In this document: piece after piece, positions 34,401 to 45,230 of the stretch
Position numbering within the stretch: position 1 is the stretch's first letter
Layout of the letters: each line of letters starts with the position of its first letter
From: Cliona cf. orientalis
Lineage: Eukaryota; Porifera; Demospongiae; Clionaida; Clionaidae
Length of the DNA: 64,000 nt
Assembly (NCBI GenBank): GCA_963930775.1
Contig: OZ005694.1
Span: forward strand, 2,356,001-2,420,000
Direction of reading: 5' to 3'
Notes under the pieces: generated by a model
What the model was told of the DNA's origin: nothing
Database searches by the model: none
What the model saw: the letters and a program-made list of their open reading frames with translations, nothing else
Translations under genes and position numbers: made by a program

Positions 34401-36830
34401 GGATATAATCCAGTGGAACATCATTTGTGGCAGAAACGTCACTCTTTAAACCATAAACTTCAGCTCGTGTGTACATGACGCTATCCAGTCCGAGTGCACC
34501 AATACCACCAGCATACTTCACTGCAGTAAAATGTATCATACTGGTGGCAGCAATCGTCAACTTCTAACATACCAACTAAATCATTCGGATTTGACTGTGC
34601 AGGGGGTGGGGGATTCTTCTCTCGTCTCTCTTTCAATTTTGATCCCTGGATTGATATACAATGTGGCTAGTTGGTACCTCCATCACAGGAACAATCTGTC
34701 AGTAAAGGACAACTATCCTGCCCCAGAGTGTCTGCTGTTCACAGATTCTATTATATACAAAACTTACAATGAGGCTGTCCACAAATCCAATGCCGAGCTT
34801 CATCTGAGCAGCATGTCTTTTTTGCACCCTTAGATACTCACTAATTGTCCATGGACGATCACCAATGGGTTTGTTGGGTACTTCTGTGCCATCAATCCTA
34901 AATAGCCTCAGTTCATACAAGTAGGAATCATCCCCTTCAAGATCAATATCCAAGGCATCTGCAGATATCTCGCACAGCTCCTCGTACGATGCAGAACTCG
35001 GGCAAGAAACTTCAACATACTTATCAGACTTCACATGTGAATTTCTTTTCCTGGATCGCTTCATTTGACACACACGTAACTATATTAAAAGGATGATATC
35101 AGCGATGATCGCTAAGAATCACGGACACTACCGAAATTCAAGCTGGTTGTTGCATGACACACTGCATGCGGAATGCATGCTATATATAGGCAAGGTTAGC
35201 TATAATTATCCATGGGATTGTGTAAGGCAAGAGAATGCGTAAAATTTGAACAGTGGTACTAAAAGCAATATGCTGCTAGTAAAGCATTTGCACATACTGA
35301 TTTTTAAGTCCCAGAAAGGCTCCATCGAGGCCCTGAACTTTCTCATGATTTTACCATAGGTTTCATCATAATATTAATCTCATAATCACAGAAAAGTAAA
35401 TTGCTACTGGGGATGTAATATTTTATTCATACCATTTCAGTGCTGGAAATTCTAGCTTTCCCCAGCTGTTTTCGGGCATGTCGTTGGGCATCTCTACCTC
35501 GAACAAGAGCATCAAGAGATTCTTGTGGAACCAAACCTCCTATCAGGAGCACATACATGTAAAGGAAAAAGGGGAGTAATGAACAGCTACATACACATAG
35601 TGCATAGAACTGTTTACGACATTCTAACGCATGATGGTCAGACAATCAGGTGAATATGACATACTGCTAAGTATAGTATCATTAATCATGGTGTTATTGC
35701 TGCTAAGGATATAGATGCACAATGTGAAAAACGAATACACCCAAGTACGCATGTTAATGTGGTACGGGGTCACTTAACCAGAAAAATAATTGTCGCATAC
35801 AAGTGGTTCAGATTACAGGATTTGGTTGCACCCAATCAGATTTGAGAATTAAATTTATTGTGTAGAGTAATGATTTACTAGTGGTACCGTATGGCGGGTA
35901 ATTTTCGTGGGGACTAATTTTTGTGGAAAGTCCGAAAAGGCCCTCAAAATTAATTTTCGTGGTTTTAAATTTCGTGATAGCAACCAGTCCAGGGGCGTGG
36001 CACTGCTGCACTAAACGATGATGTAATCGATACAAGCACTCGTGATCTTCTTTGTTACGAAGCCATGCCTACAGAGACTTGGATAAATAGCATGAGACAG
36101 TGTCAAAGATGCTATCAGCTGGATGACAGTGGTTACTGTTGCTTGCTATACTGGAAAGTATTGGTCGCGCTGCCACGATGTTTGTGGCCACGCCCATCAT
36201 CATGGACTTGCATTGTACCATATCACTGTAGGCATTAATTTTCGTGGGTGGAAAAATTTCGTGACTGCCAAGTCAACCACGAAAATAACGAAAATTAGCA
36301 CCCCACGAAAAGTATCCGGCCATACGGTATGTATGCACAGTTGTTTGCAATTACATGTGACGTTTTCTTTTTACAATTATTGCATTCTGCTGGAACAACC
36401 AGCTGTATAAATGGTCACCAGACCCCTCTTTCCCTCTGATTAGAGTGTGGCATGTGAGATTGCTACAGGCACCAACAGCAATCAAGACCAAAAAAATGGG
36501 CCCGATCAATTTTGATCCTGGTCATAGATATCAGTACAGCGCATAGTAACCACGCATCTCGCAAGGCCTTGCTACATATATCAACAATCCGAAAGATTGC
36601 GCATGCATACTAGGAAGCTAGTCATGTTTTTAATAGATTGTAGTGTGTTTACTAATACACTCACCGCTAGCGCCGAGAGGTCTAGCTGTGGTTCTGGAGC
36701 CGCCCGTTGTACCAGTCGTTGGACTCTCAGAAACATTTCTCAACGCTTCTTGAACCACATTTGATACTCCTTTTACTATTTCCTCTCGTGCTGCTTCCAT
36801 TTTCCTGGATCTCAGCCATCGCCCTGCCAT
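31476..36830 (-). CDS. Pelle/IRAK-like protein kinase with Ig-like domain, 15 exons, 728 aa
   Basis: Exons, 5' to 3' on the minus strand: 36830-36665, 35539-35433, 35079-34768, 34560-34362, 34174-34109, 34044-33796, 33715-33536, 33313-33168, 33110-33043, 32964-32853, 32798-32686, 32323-32128, 32015-31953, 31749-31591, 31526-31476; 2187 nt, all phases fit. Order: unassigned N-terminus, a ubiquitin-fold-like region (about 100-195), an Ig-like domain (about 285-365; LFCIASG ... GTYRCSIHA), a Ser/Gln-rich linker with four SGSQF repeats, then a kinase domain (about 430-710). All catalytic motifs are kept: GRGGFG, VAIKK, TEINAL, HHDINSSN, ADFGFS, RPPE. FGELQKATDNFAEKTVIG is typical of the Pelle/IRAK/RLK group. 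No signal peptide or membrane span is seen, so the Ig fold is probably cytoplasmic. It is convergent with the transposase. Confidence 0.85.
32505..32658. repeat. MITE with TAGTGTCC / GGACACTA ends, in a kinase intron
   Basis: TAGTGTCCTGGGTAAGCGCC at the left, GTACTTGCCCAGGACACTA at the right, with internal inverted CCATGTG/CACATGG. It lies just past the exon ending 32686 (minus strand), in the intron before exon 32323-32128. Confidence 0.65.
35885..36330. mobile_element. MITE with TACCGTATGG ends, in kinase intron 1
   Basis: TACCGTATGGCGGGTAATTT at the left; inverse of the right end TACCGTATGGCCGGATACTT. Both sides continue inward with TTTTCGTGGGG and with several further TTTTCGTGG/CCACGAAA motifs. 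Similar CGTGG/CCACG motifs around 49420-49570 may be an older relative. Confidence 0.7.
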
Positions 36831-37370
36831 GTCTGCCTGCTAGCCCGCTCCTTTCTAACTGGAGCCCACCAATGTCACACGTGTCTCGTTCCCGGACCAC
36901 ACAGTAACACCACAGAGTCTCGTTCCCAGATCACAGATCTCGCGCATGCATACATGTCCGGTCAGTGACTGAGTGGGCCAGCCACCTCAACAGCAGTCCT
37001 AACTGAACACCAAGGCTTAAATAAGCTTCAAGTCAAGAACTTGTGGGTTTTGTAAAGCTCCTGAACTTCTCTATTGACCCCAAATTATAAGCATCGTTAA
37101 AAACAATCATTCAATAGAATTGATTAATCCACCCACAAAATAGGAGCTTACATGTATCTTAAAACTGCAGCCATATAGAATTATGATACTGACAGTATGC
37201 AAATGTAGATGCATAGCTAATACTATTAGCAGCAATGCGGTATTATTATTAAATAATGCTACCATATTATTGCACCATCAACCCAGTCTGGCCCCTGACA
37301 GTTATCGTTGCACATAACTGTGCTTGTACAGTCCTTGATATTGTATAATTATGCAGTGAATTAGATTGTA

Positions 37371-38630
37371 TTATAAAATCATGTATGATGTATACCTACT
37401 TTCTTCTAGGTTGTTTAGCATTGTGATTTTTTCAGCCTGCATAATAGTATTATAAGAGTACAGTAGGCGTAATATTTAATGTGATTTAGTACATGATGAT
37501 GCTTACATCATTGTAGTTGAGATCATATACATCCATCACAAGCCTGATAATGACCTCTGGCCATAGTACAGATGCTCCATAGCCATAATTCTATAATAAT
37601 TAGTAGTAATCATAGTAAATCACCTTTAGTATAGTCAATTTTTGTACTAAAAATTCATCAAGTTACACTCATAGATTTCCCAGGGCATAATCTTTCAGTA
37701 ATCCACGTTAGTATCTCTGGAAACTGATCCTTCGTGACAACCAAATTAAAATTTTGATACCGTAGACCTTCTATAAAAATTAATTACGTGTAATAATAAT
37801 ATTATTACTCAATGATTCCACTCGATATATATATATATATAATAATTAGATGAAAGTACCATACAATATTACATGAATAGCAATCACCTCTTATTTTTGG
37901 CGGTCCATTCATAAAAGCATCATGGCGCCAAGATGGGATCTACAGACAGTACATAACATTAATTTTCTTTGTACCTGCTTGTACAGTTATAGTATCAATC
38001 AAGATTTGCTTCATTACTGCTTGCGATCACATGCAAATGTAGCCATAGTGATCAATCAGAACCAACTTTGCACGGCCTTGTCGGCATGCGCCATAGAGCA
38101 AGAACCGAAGTTCATCAGAACCCTTTTCCCTCATCGAGGATGGGATCTAATTCAGAAATATGCCCCAGAAAGCACTCAATGTCTACCCGGCAGACCCTTT
38201 CAGGTGGGGTCTGGGAACAAAACTAAGACTATAACATTGAGGTGATCTGGAGCATGGTTATATTGGAGATTCACCTATTGTGCAGCCAATTTGGAGGAGG
38301 GGGGGGGGATAATTTATTAATTGATACTAAAAAATTCTCAACCTACCTTGCCATCTGCTATGTCCTGAAAGTGTTGCCAGTTGTCGCAGAACCACAGGTA
38401 TAGCTCATTGATGCTAATATCCTTGATTTGCCTATCAGTATAGTTTATTAAAAGTTAGAAAATTAGATAGCTACCGTCTCGGTTTGCGGTATGTACGGAC
38501 ACCGGACGTGACAGTTTATTGAAATTTTGATACCAACTAACGTTTTTCCCAAGAGAGGATTAGGACTGTCTTCTTCATCACTAGATCTAATAACTATCAC
38601 TTCGTCACTGCAGCTGCCTGTGATAGCCAT
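37371..38630 (-). CDS. 174-aa protein beside the right TIR, unrecognised
   Basis: Exons, 5' to 3': 38630-38497, 38431-38347, 37939-37888, 37770-37667, 37590-37507, 37436-37371; 525 nt, frame closes. A start 54 nt further upstream (38684) is also open. The N-terminus is acidic and serine-rich (SSDEEDSPNP, a SUMO-interaction-like VIVIRSSDEED). The middle has ELYLWFCDNWQHFQDIA and the C-terminal half SVLWPEVIIRLVMDVYDLNY. No catalytic motif is seen. Its position next to the TIR, transcribed inward opposite to the transposase, suggests a second element-encoded function such as a DNA-binding or targeting partner; that is inference. Some splice sites (first donor GTACAT) are weak. Confidence 0.55.
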
Positions 38631-38756
38631 TTTATGGCCAGGTACTAGGTGAGTCCGTGGCAGGGGCGCTGTGGGTGGGGTCAACTAACTGTACGCGCGA
38701 TTTATAGAATGCGGGAAATTCCCTAATTCAGGTAGCGCGCTAATTGCATATATTCG

Positions 38757-39380
38757 GACCGCCGTGTCGAATCGAACCGCCTACCAACGAATCGCTTAAG
38801 GTTGAATCGCTTAGCATCGAATCGCTTACCAACGAATCGCTTACGGTCGAATCGCTTACGAACGAATCGCTTAAGGCTGAATCGATTAGCGTCGAATCGC
38901 TTAAGGTTGAATCGCTTAAGGCTGAATCGCTTACCAGCGAATCGCTTAAGGTTGAATCGCTTACCAACGAATCGCTTACCAGCGAATCGCTTAAGGTTGA
39001 ATCGCTTACCAGCGAATCGCTTAAGGTTGAATCGCTTACCAACGAATCGCTTACCAGCGAATCGCTTAAGGTTGAATCGCTTACCAACGAATCGCTTAAG
39101 GTTGAATCGCTTACAGTGGCATGAATTAAGGTTGAATCGCTTAAGGCTGAATCGCTTACCAGCGAATCGCTTAAGGTTGAATCGCTTACCAACGAATCGC
39201 TTACCAGCGAATCGCTTAAGGTTGAATCGCTTACCAACGAATCGCTTACCAGCGAATCGCTTAAGGTTGAATCGCTTACCAACGAATCGCTTAAGGTTGA
39301 ATCGCTTACAGTGGCATGAATTACGGTCGAATCACTTAAGGTCGAATCATAGTGCGTGTGTGTCTCTCTCGGCCACCGTA
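38757..39380 (-). repeat. right terminal inverted repeat with 15-bp minisatellite
   Basis: Inverse of 21802-22620: GAATCGCTT units with tails AAGGTT, ACCAAC, ACCAGC and others, including the same two interspersed ACAGTGGCATGAATT variants, ending GGCCACCGTA at 39380. It has about 40 units, somewhat fewer than the left end. Confidence 0.92.
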
Positions 39381-39386
39381 GTATGA

Positions 39387-40027
39387 ACATCGCACTCTTT
39401 AGTCACTGGAGTGGTACACTAATTACATGTAAATAGTCTGCGAAATTCTTCACATCAAGTATGAACAAATACAGCTGGGTCTCAACTACAGCACAATTAG
39501 AGTGGTAGTTTGCGGCATACATTATATTTGCAATTAGCTAATACAAATAGTGATCCGGGCTGAAACCATCAAATTTACACGTAAACCAGCTACCCATTTC
39601 ACCCCCCTCCCTCCACAAATCAGCCCTTGCAAGTATATGGACCGTGCTAAAGGCAGGATATCCCAGCTATGACAATCAGGGTACAATGTACGAGTGCATT
39701 TTTAACACACTATAGAAGAATGCACAATAATGCTTTTGCTAACTCTACCTAGCCTGCATGTGAAAGCATTCATAATAATTATCACTAATAGCTATCATTG
39801 TTACCCACTCTTTCAGTGCCAGCCACATGTAGTGTTTCCTGCTAATAGACTGGTCCCCTTCAATCTGCAAGTCACAATCTGAAAGATTGGAGTCATAATA
39901 ATATCATAACTCATGATTTTATACTATTATACTACTGTAAAATTAACTTTTTCTGCCAATAATTATTATCAAGTCTTTTCCCGCCAGTACAGAAAAGTGC
40001 AAACCTGAGTGAACAATTGCAAAAATA
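39387..40027 (+). repeat. repeat A, right half of the occupied copy
   Basis: Continues exactly where 21801 stops when compared with 12627-13267 (shared ACATTATATTTGCAATTAG and CAGGATATCCCAGCTATGAC). At 40028 it gives way to DNA matching about 6515 upstream of the ependymin-like copy 1. Confidence 0.9.
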
Positions 40028-40766
40028 CACTAATAATATCATAGGAATGCATGGAGAGAATCGGATGACATAAAATTATTATTGCTAATTATTTTCGCAT
40101 GCAAATACAAACTATTAGCTATCATGCATGGATTTTATATTCAGTCGAGCAGTGGCATCTCTAGGTACATAATGTACTTGTCATGTGTGTTAACTGGTTG
40201 CAAGTTATCGAGTGTAATGTTTATTACTGCACATGCAGGTGGATATTAAAAATTATCCAAAGCAAAGAGTGCACAATGTCACGTGCATGTAGTACTATTA
40301 CTCGTGCATTATAATATTATACTTAACCTATATAGCTACATGTACCATAATAATAATAATAATTATTATTATTATTATTTTATTATAATAATAATATAGA
40401 CAGTACAGTCACTGTATAATAATTATTGTGTAGTGATATTCATGGCATGTTACATTACTGTACGACAGTATAGGGCTACATGCATAGTTACATACTGTGA
40501 TAGGCTATAAACGACAAACACAGGACAGGTGCACAGGTGCATGGATTGGGTGCACATAAACCTACATGCACACCAGCTAGCCTGGCCCCTGCATGGCACC
40601 ACTGATGGATAATTGTACTCATTATTAAATTTTATGTCCATACATCCTCATAGAATCTCAGAGTCTGAAAGAAAATTAATAATAATATTATTATTATGGC
40701 AATGTTTCTATACTAATAATCATAAAGTCCATTCATAATAATGCTGGATGATGACACTTTGCTTCT

Positions 40767-42212
40767 TTAGTAGCGGTATAGGTACCGGTGCCAAAGTTGG
40801 TGATACACGGCATTGCGCTGTCCACAGATTTCAGCAGGCACATTAAACACAGAAGGGTCTGGTTCTTCTGGCACGAAGGTGATAAAGCTAAGTTGCTCCT
40901 CGTAGTCATTACCTTGCTCAGTGTAGCGGTAGAGCTTTGATGGATTACTTCTCTCCACTTCCACTACACGAATCTTTTCACCTTCCTTTGGTAATTTTTA
41001 TGAGTAATGCAATGATAATAATAGTGCTAAAAATGTTCAAACTTACAAATGATGCTCTGGCATCAAGTGCTATGCCTCCCTCAGTGTGCTCAAAGCATTG
41101 GGCATCGTTTAGAAAGTCAAAGTATTCAAAATGCTCATCATCACGGATCGGTGCAGATGTACAAGTAGCAGTACCATCTTTAGTTCAGAAGCGTGCGAGC
41201 ACAAAATTAATCATGACAATTATTAATTATTGTATACGTATAGCTATTATGACTTTTCAAATTTAAAAATTTTGCATGATATGTTAGCTATAGTTTTTAT
41301 TGATGCAGCATTGCTTGCGAGATTCAGCTAGTTAGTCAAGCAATTATTGGTATAGCTACAAAAGAAAGTGGCTAAAGGATGGATTTGTGTAATAATTATT
41401 CCCGCAAAAATTGAGCATGCATGGGTATAATAGTATTATTATCTGCTTTAATGCAAGTGGCTAGATCACAGAGCATAATACAGAGGAAGCCCATGGACCT
41501 GTTTCACGTGAATGCTTCATGTATACACTGCACGAAAGGGCTAGGTTTCCAGCTTGTACACTGCCTTGCAAACGTATGTGTACAAGCTAGTTTCCAAGAT
41601 TTGTGAAATTGAGTTCATTTCCAAGCAGTGTGCAAGCAGTGCATGCACAACAGTGTACAAGTTGGAAACTCTTGGAAATGAACCACTTTCGTGATGTGAA
41701 TATTAGATTATGCATAATAATTATTATGCTTTTGCAATTGGCCATGGGTGATAATTATGTTTTACAAAAGTAAGCAGCTGCAATTAATTACAATAATACT
41801 AATAATATTTATAGTTATGGTCAGGCCTAAAACATTGTAGAGATCTTACGTTTGTAGAGTGTATCTCACTCTCTTTCCCTCTTCAAAGAGTCCCCAATAC
41901 TCAGCAGATGCTCCATCGTCAAAACGGTACCTTACATGATAAGCCAGATTCATTAAACTGCGATTCCAGACTGCAGTGCCACGGGACACACTGTTTCCCC
42001 TCTCAAGTTTGACAGTTGCCTGTGCAGACAATAGGTTAAAAACTGTTACATTAAAAAGCATTAATTTTATCGGAGAGTAATTATTAAATACAATGTCATA
42101 CGGTAGAGGAAAAAGTCTCCGAGATAACAGCTGGTGGTGTTCCCGGTGGACATGGCTGAATAGCAAAACAGCTAGCAGTCAGAAAAAGGACTACTGTAAT
42201 TATCTTTAGCAT
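40767..42212 (-). pseudogene. ependymin-related secreted protein, copy 2
   Basis: Exons, 5' to 3': 42212-42102 (signal peptide MLKIITVVLFLTASCFA, then CPPGTPPAVISETF), 42019-41850, about 41185-41047, 40985-40767. If exon 3 used the acceptor kept in copy 1, the total would be 639 nt and in frame (212 aa). Here, however, CTGCAG has become CTTCTG, so the AG acceptor is gone and the next AG (after AACTAAAG) gives an early stop. The gene is otherwise clean, so it may be a recent pseudogene, or use non-canonical splicing, or hold an assembly error. EPDPSVFNVPAEICGQ resembles the ependymin-related C-terminus; these secreted proteins bind calcium or lipid in other animals. A TATA box lies upstream. 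Confidence 0.65.
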
Positions 42213-42321
42213 ATTAGTTGATGGTAGCAGGAATCTTCTTATGCAGGTTGCTGTGGTCAATTTAACTGGAAGCTGAAGGAGTAATGAATACTATAACTAG
42301 CTACCTGTTTCGTTGGCGCGG

Positions 42322-42329
42322 CTTTTATA
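42322..42329 (-). promoter_or_regulatory. TATA box of ependymin-like copy 2
   Basis: TATAAAAG on the minus strand, about 110 bp before the start codon at 42212, the same spacing as at 15398 for the other secreted-protein gene. Confidence 0.5.
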
Positions 42330-43381
42330 GAACCATGAATGTGAAAATTGGTGTCTGGTCTAGACATCACTCTTAAGGTAGCCAATCTCTGGTGGAAGTG
42401 TGTAGGACAAATTTTTAATGTGGTATACATGCATGATTAAAGCATTGCAAAGTATTGTCTAGACAATTTATAGTCACTTAATATAATGGGCCTACTAGCT
42501 GACACACAGCTATAGAGACAGAAGATAATAATAATCCAAGTCAGCTTTTGTAGCTAGTACGCCATGGCCTAGGGTTACACATTGCAGTACTGAACAATAG
42601 TAATGCATGTATACTGTGACACCATCATTACCACCATTCATTATGCTATAGCTATTATCATGCTAAGCATCAGATTTGGCAGTGGATGGCTTATAAAATG
42701 AATTATTATCACCACTGAGCCACTGATGCATAAAAGAGGTGGCAATTACTCCATTCCATTTCAAACAAGAGCTCTCTAGAGCTCATACCGCGCGTGCAGC
42801 AGCTGCATCTGCAACCTGCAGTGCATCTATCTGCAGCAGCAGTGTTATGCGTAGCTATGCGTGTGCTATATTAACGACCTTTCCTGAATAATAATTATTA
42901 TTATTATACTACGTTGTGCGCAGGAGCAGAAAGCACGTGGGGGTGCGGTTGATAGGCGTAGCCAACAAAATACTTTAGGGGATGGGTATCGTTGTTTTTT
43001 GATTTTGGGCGCAGTTGGAGGGTCGAAGGTCACATTGGTACAGGAATTAAAATATCGATTGATGGATCGACGATGCCATGCCTTTTACCATAGATTGTAC
43101 CCCTAATAAGGTAATTACCTTCAAGGCTAGCCTCTTAGTGAATAATGATTGGCAAAAAGTGAGCCTACAGGAATCTTTTTGAAGTCATGGCTACACGCAA
43201 AAAACGGGAGGGCCTGGTACGTGAAGTCACGTGTATCATGTCATGATGCTCGATCGTGACATGGCATGACGTAATCAATCTAAAGACTATACCATAAAAA
43301 TCACACATATAGCTACATATACATGACATTGTACATGTTCAACATACACTCATTTACACATTCTATACTGCTAACCTGCTA
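42330..43381. other. intergenic region between copy 2 and the nibrin-like fragment
   Basis: No gene seen. It holds AT-rich palindromic runs (42888-42905) and short pieces resembling 1000-1170 near RACK1. The C-terminal part expected for a complete nibrin is not found here. Confidence 0.4.
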
Positions 43382-43969
43382 ATTATTGCAGAGAAAGTAG
43401 ATTGTCCTGTCCTGGAACAGGATCCTTCTCCTGAAGTCTGGACTAAAGGACCCCTCTCCTTCATCCAGGTTAGTGTCTACTACCTCTGGCTGGTAGTCAG
43501 CTGGGCGGGGCAGGGCCTTGACCTCACTGAAGCACTGCAGCTGGGAAGCAGCTTCAAGCCACGAGGGAGTCACGATTGGACAACAACTAGACCAAGTGGA
43601 CACAACCTGTGCAATAATTTTTTATAGAGACCAACACAACATATTATACATAATATAAGTTGGAGCATAAAAAATATGCACACAGTCACACATGCACGCA
43701 AAGATTTGTATTAACCTTGATGGTGACATTAAGATTGGTCATCACAAGATGCGTGCACTCTGAACTCCAACTGTTCACCACTCTACCGCCTGCACGTACA
43801 CATACATATAATATAGCATAATATAGCTACAGTCATGTGCTTATTATGTACATTATGTTCATTTTGACGGAGCTTTACGTAAATCTTTTGCCAGTTGTTT
43901 GACTACTGCTTTTCAGGTCCAACCATACTGGAGCAACAGAACACATTGTCAAGAGGTTCAAATACCAAC
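43382..43969 (-). pseudogene. NBN: nibrin-like (NBN) BRCT-region fragment
   Basis: Exons, 5' to 3': 43969-43879, 43789-43716, 43606-43382. The second reads GRVVNSWSSECTHLVMTN and continues NVTIK, and the third opens VVSTWSSCCPIVTPSWLEA, closely following the nibrin BRCT1 pattern. FRRRILFQDRTIYFLC matches the start of nibrin BRCT2. Nibrin recruits the MRE11-RAD50 nuclease to DNA breaks. In the first exon the frame slips by one base at an A-run near 43913: EPLDNVFCCSS before it and KAVVKQLAKDLR after it are in different frames. The third exon runs into a stop just after BRCT2 begins. No FHA domain or C-terminal MRE11/ATM motifs are seen in the window, so this is a truncated copy or a misassembled piece. 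Confidence 0.7.
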
Positions 43970-45230
43970 CTAGAGAAAGCAAAATAATGTGTACCTGTAA
44001 ATTGTTGACTGAAAGGCCTGTTTTTATCACTTTCTTGCATGCATACCATTAATTTACGATACACCATAGTTCAGAGGATTCATCGACCACAATTGTGACT
44101 GTCCATAATAAAACCAACCATACTATTGTGCTGGATCTGAGATATAAACCAAAATTAACAGTTGCCCATGGTAATCATTTTGCATGGGTCAAGAGAAGAA
44201 ACATTCCTCTACACTAAGGTCTGTTTTAGCCACTAAGGTCTGTTTCACAGTTTCCTAGAATGCCATATTTACACAGTTAGCTATGGCTCCGAGTTGAAGA
44301 AGTCAGCTATGTACGTATAGCTGGTTGGCCATGCATACCGTAGGTCGGGTTTTGATTGCAAAGTTTAATGATTGCATTTTAGCTCTGTCAGGCTAGATTG
44401 TGAGTCTAATAATTGTGATCATCGATCCCGTACCGTGTAATAGAATATGCTTGAGTTATACTTTTCAATACTTTTGATTGTGAGCTCCTGAAATACTCAC
44501 AATTCGCAATCATTAGAATCTCTCAATCAAAACCCCACCTAGGGTATCTTCTTCCATGTTATTGTCACACCTTGAGGGCTATGTTCACAAAATAGAAGAC
44601 TAGTGTTCATCTAGTAAAACTCGGTTATTTACAGAATCGAAGAAAGATCTGAAGTGGTTGGGGACTTTTTTGTGTGTGTGCAGCTGCCACGCTTGCCTAA
44701 CTGCAGTAGCAACTAGGGCATTGTTGTACAGTACATGTGACAGTGATCTAGTTGGCATTGTATCGTTACCATAATACTGTAAGATTTACAATGTATGTAC
44801 ACTATGCAGGGAGTAAGCATTACCAACCCATTGTTTGTATGCATATGGTAGCCACTACATCACTGCGCATGCTCAGTTCCTTTCCAGACGCTGATCCAGA
44901 AAATTTACATGGAAGGTGGCTACCCATAATAAACTATACCAGTGGAAGGGGGGTGGCTGGTTAATAATGGTGGACATCTCCTATACTACGTTACATAAAA
45001 GAACTGGTGAAGGGGGGTGGCTAGCCACCCTATCCACCCCCCCCCCCCCCCCCCCCCCCCGGATCAGCCCCTGCTTTCCTGTCTTTGGTTTGTTCAGGAA
45101 ATGTTCAAGTTGTACAGGAAATGTTGAGGTGAAATAAAGGTAGTGACAACGGCACAGAATTGACCAGAAATAGCTATGTGAGTTCACAACAGTGCATGTG
45201 AATGCACAAAGCAGATGGGAGAACTTCAAG
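43970..45230. other. intergenic region with repeat relatives
   Basis: No gene. About 44040-44610 holds pieces related to 14640-14720 and to 20750-21420 (TTCAGAGGATTCATCG, GGTCGGGTTTTGATTGCAAA), partly inverted. Repeat R2 copy 2 lies at 44885-45072, including a poly-C run. Confidence 0.45.
44885..45072 (+). repeat. dispersed repeat R2, copy 2
   Basis: Matches 20545-20750 in order (ACGCTGATCCAGAAAATTT to CCGGATCAGCCCCTG). It differs mainly by a poly-C run of about 22 bases from 45039. Confidence 0.6.

Larger units (their letters stand above)
21802..39380. mobile_element. giant DNA transposon, 17,579 bp, TIR TACGGTGGCC, 6-bp TSD, kinase cargo
   Basis: Left end TACGGTGGCCGAGAGAGACA; the right end is its inverse, TGTCTCTCTCGGCCACCGTA. 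GTATGA flanks both sides (21796-21801, 39381-39386) and the paralogous site at 12621 has it once, so this is a single insertion event. The TIRs are over 600 bp, mostly a 15-bp minisatellite. Genes: an rve-type DDE transposase running inward from the left TIR (22700-31260, +), a Pelle/IRAK-like kinase with an Ig-like domain (36830-31476, -) ending 216 bp from the transposase, and a 174-aa protein next to the right TIR (38630-37371, -). Polinton-type polymerase, protease, ATPase or capsid genes are not seen. DDE transposases related to IS3/retroviral integrases include eukaryotic groups such as IS3EU and Ginger; the 6-bp duplication argues against Ginger (4 bp) and is compatible with IS3EU, but assignment needs a search. 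Nested younger insertions add about 5 kb. Confidence 0.88.

Noticed and set aside
21802-39380. Polinton/Maverick identity for the giant element
   Set aside because: The 6-bp duplication, long TIRs and size fit, but no protein-primed polymerase, protease, packaging ATPase or capsid gene is seen, and the ends are TACGG rather than AG.
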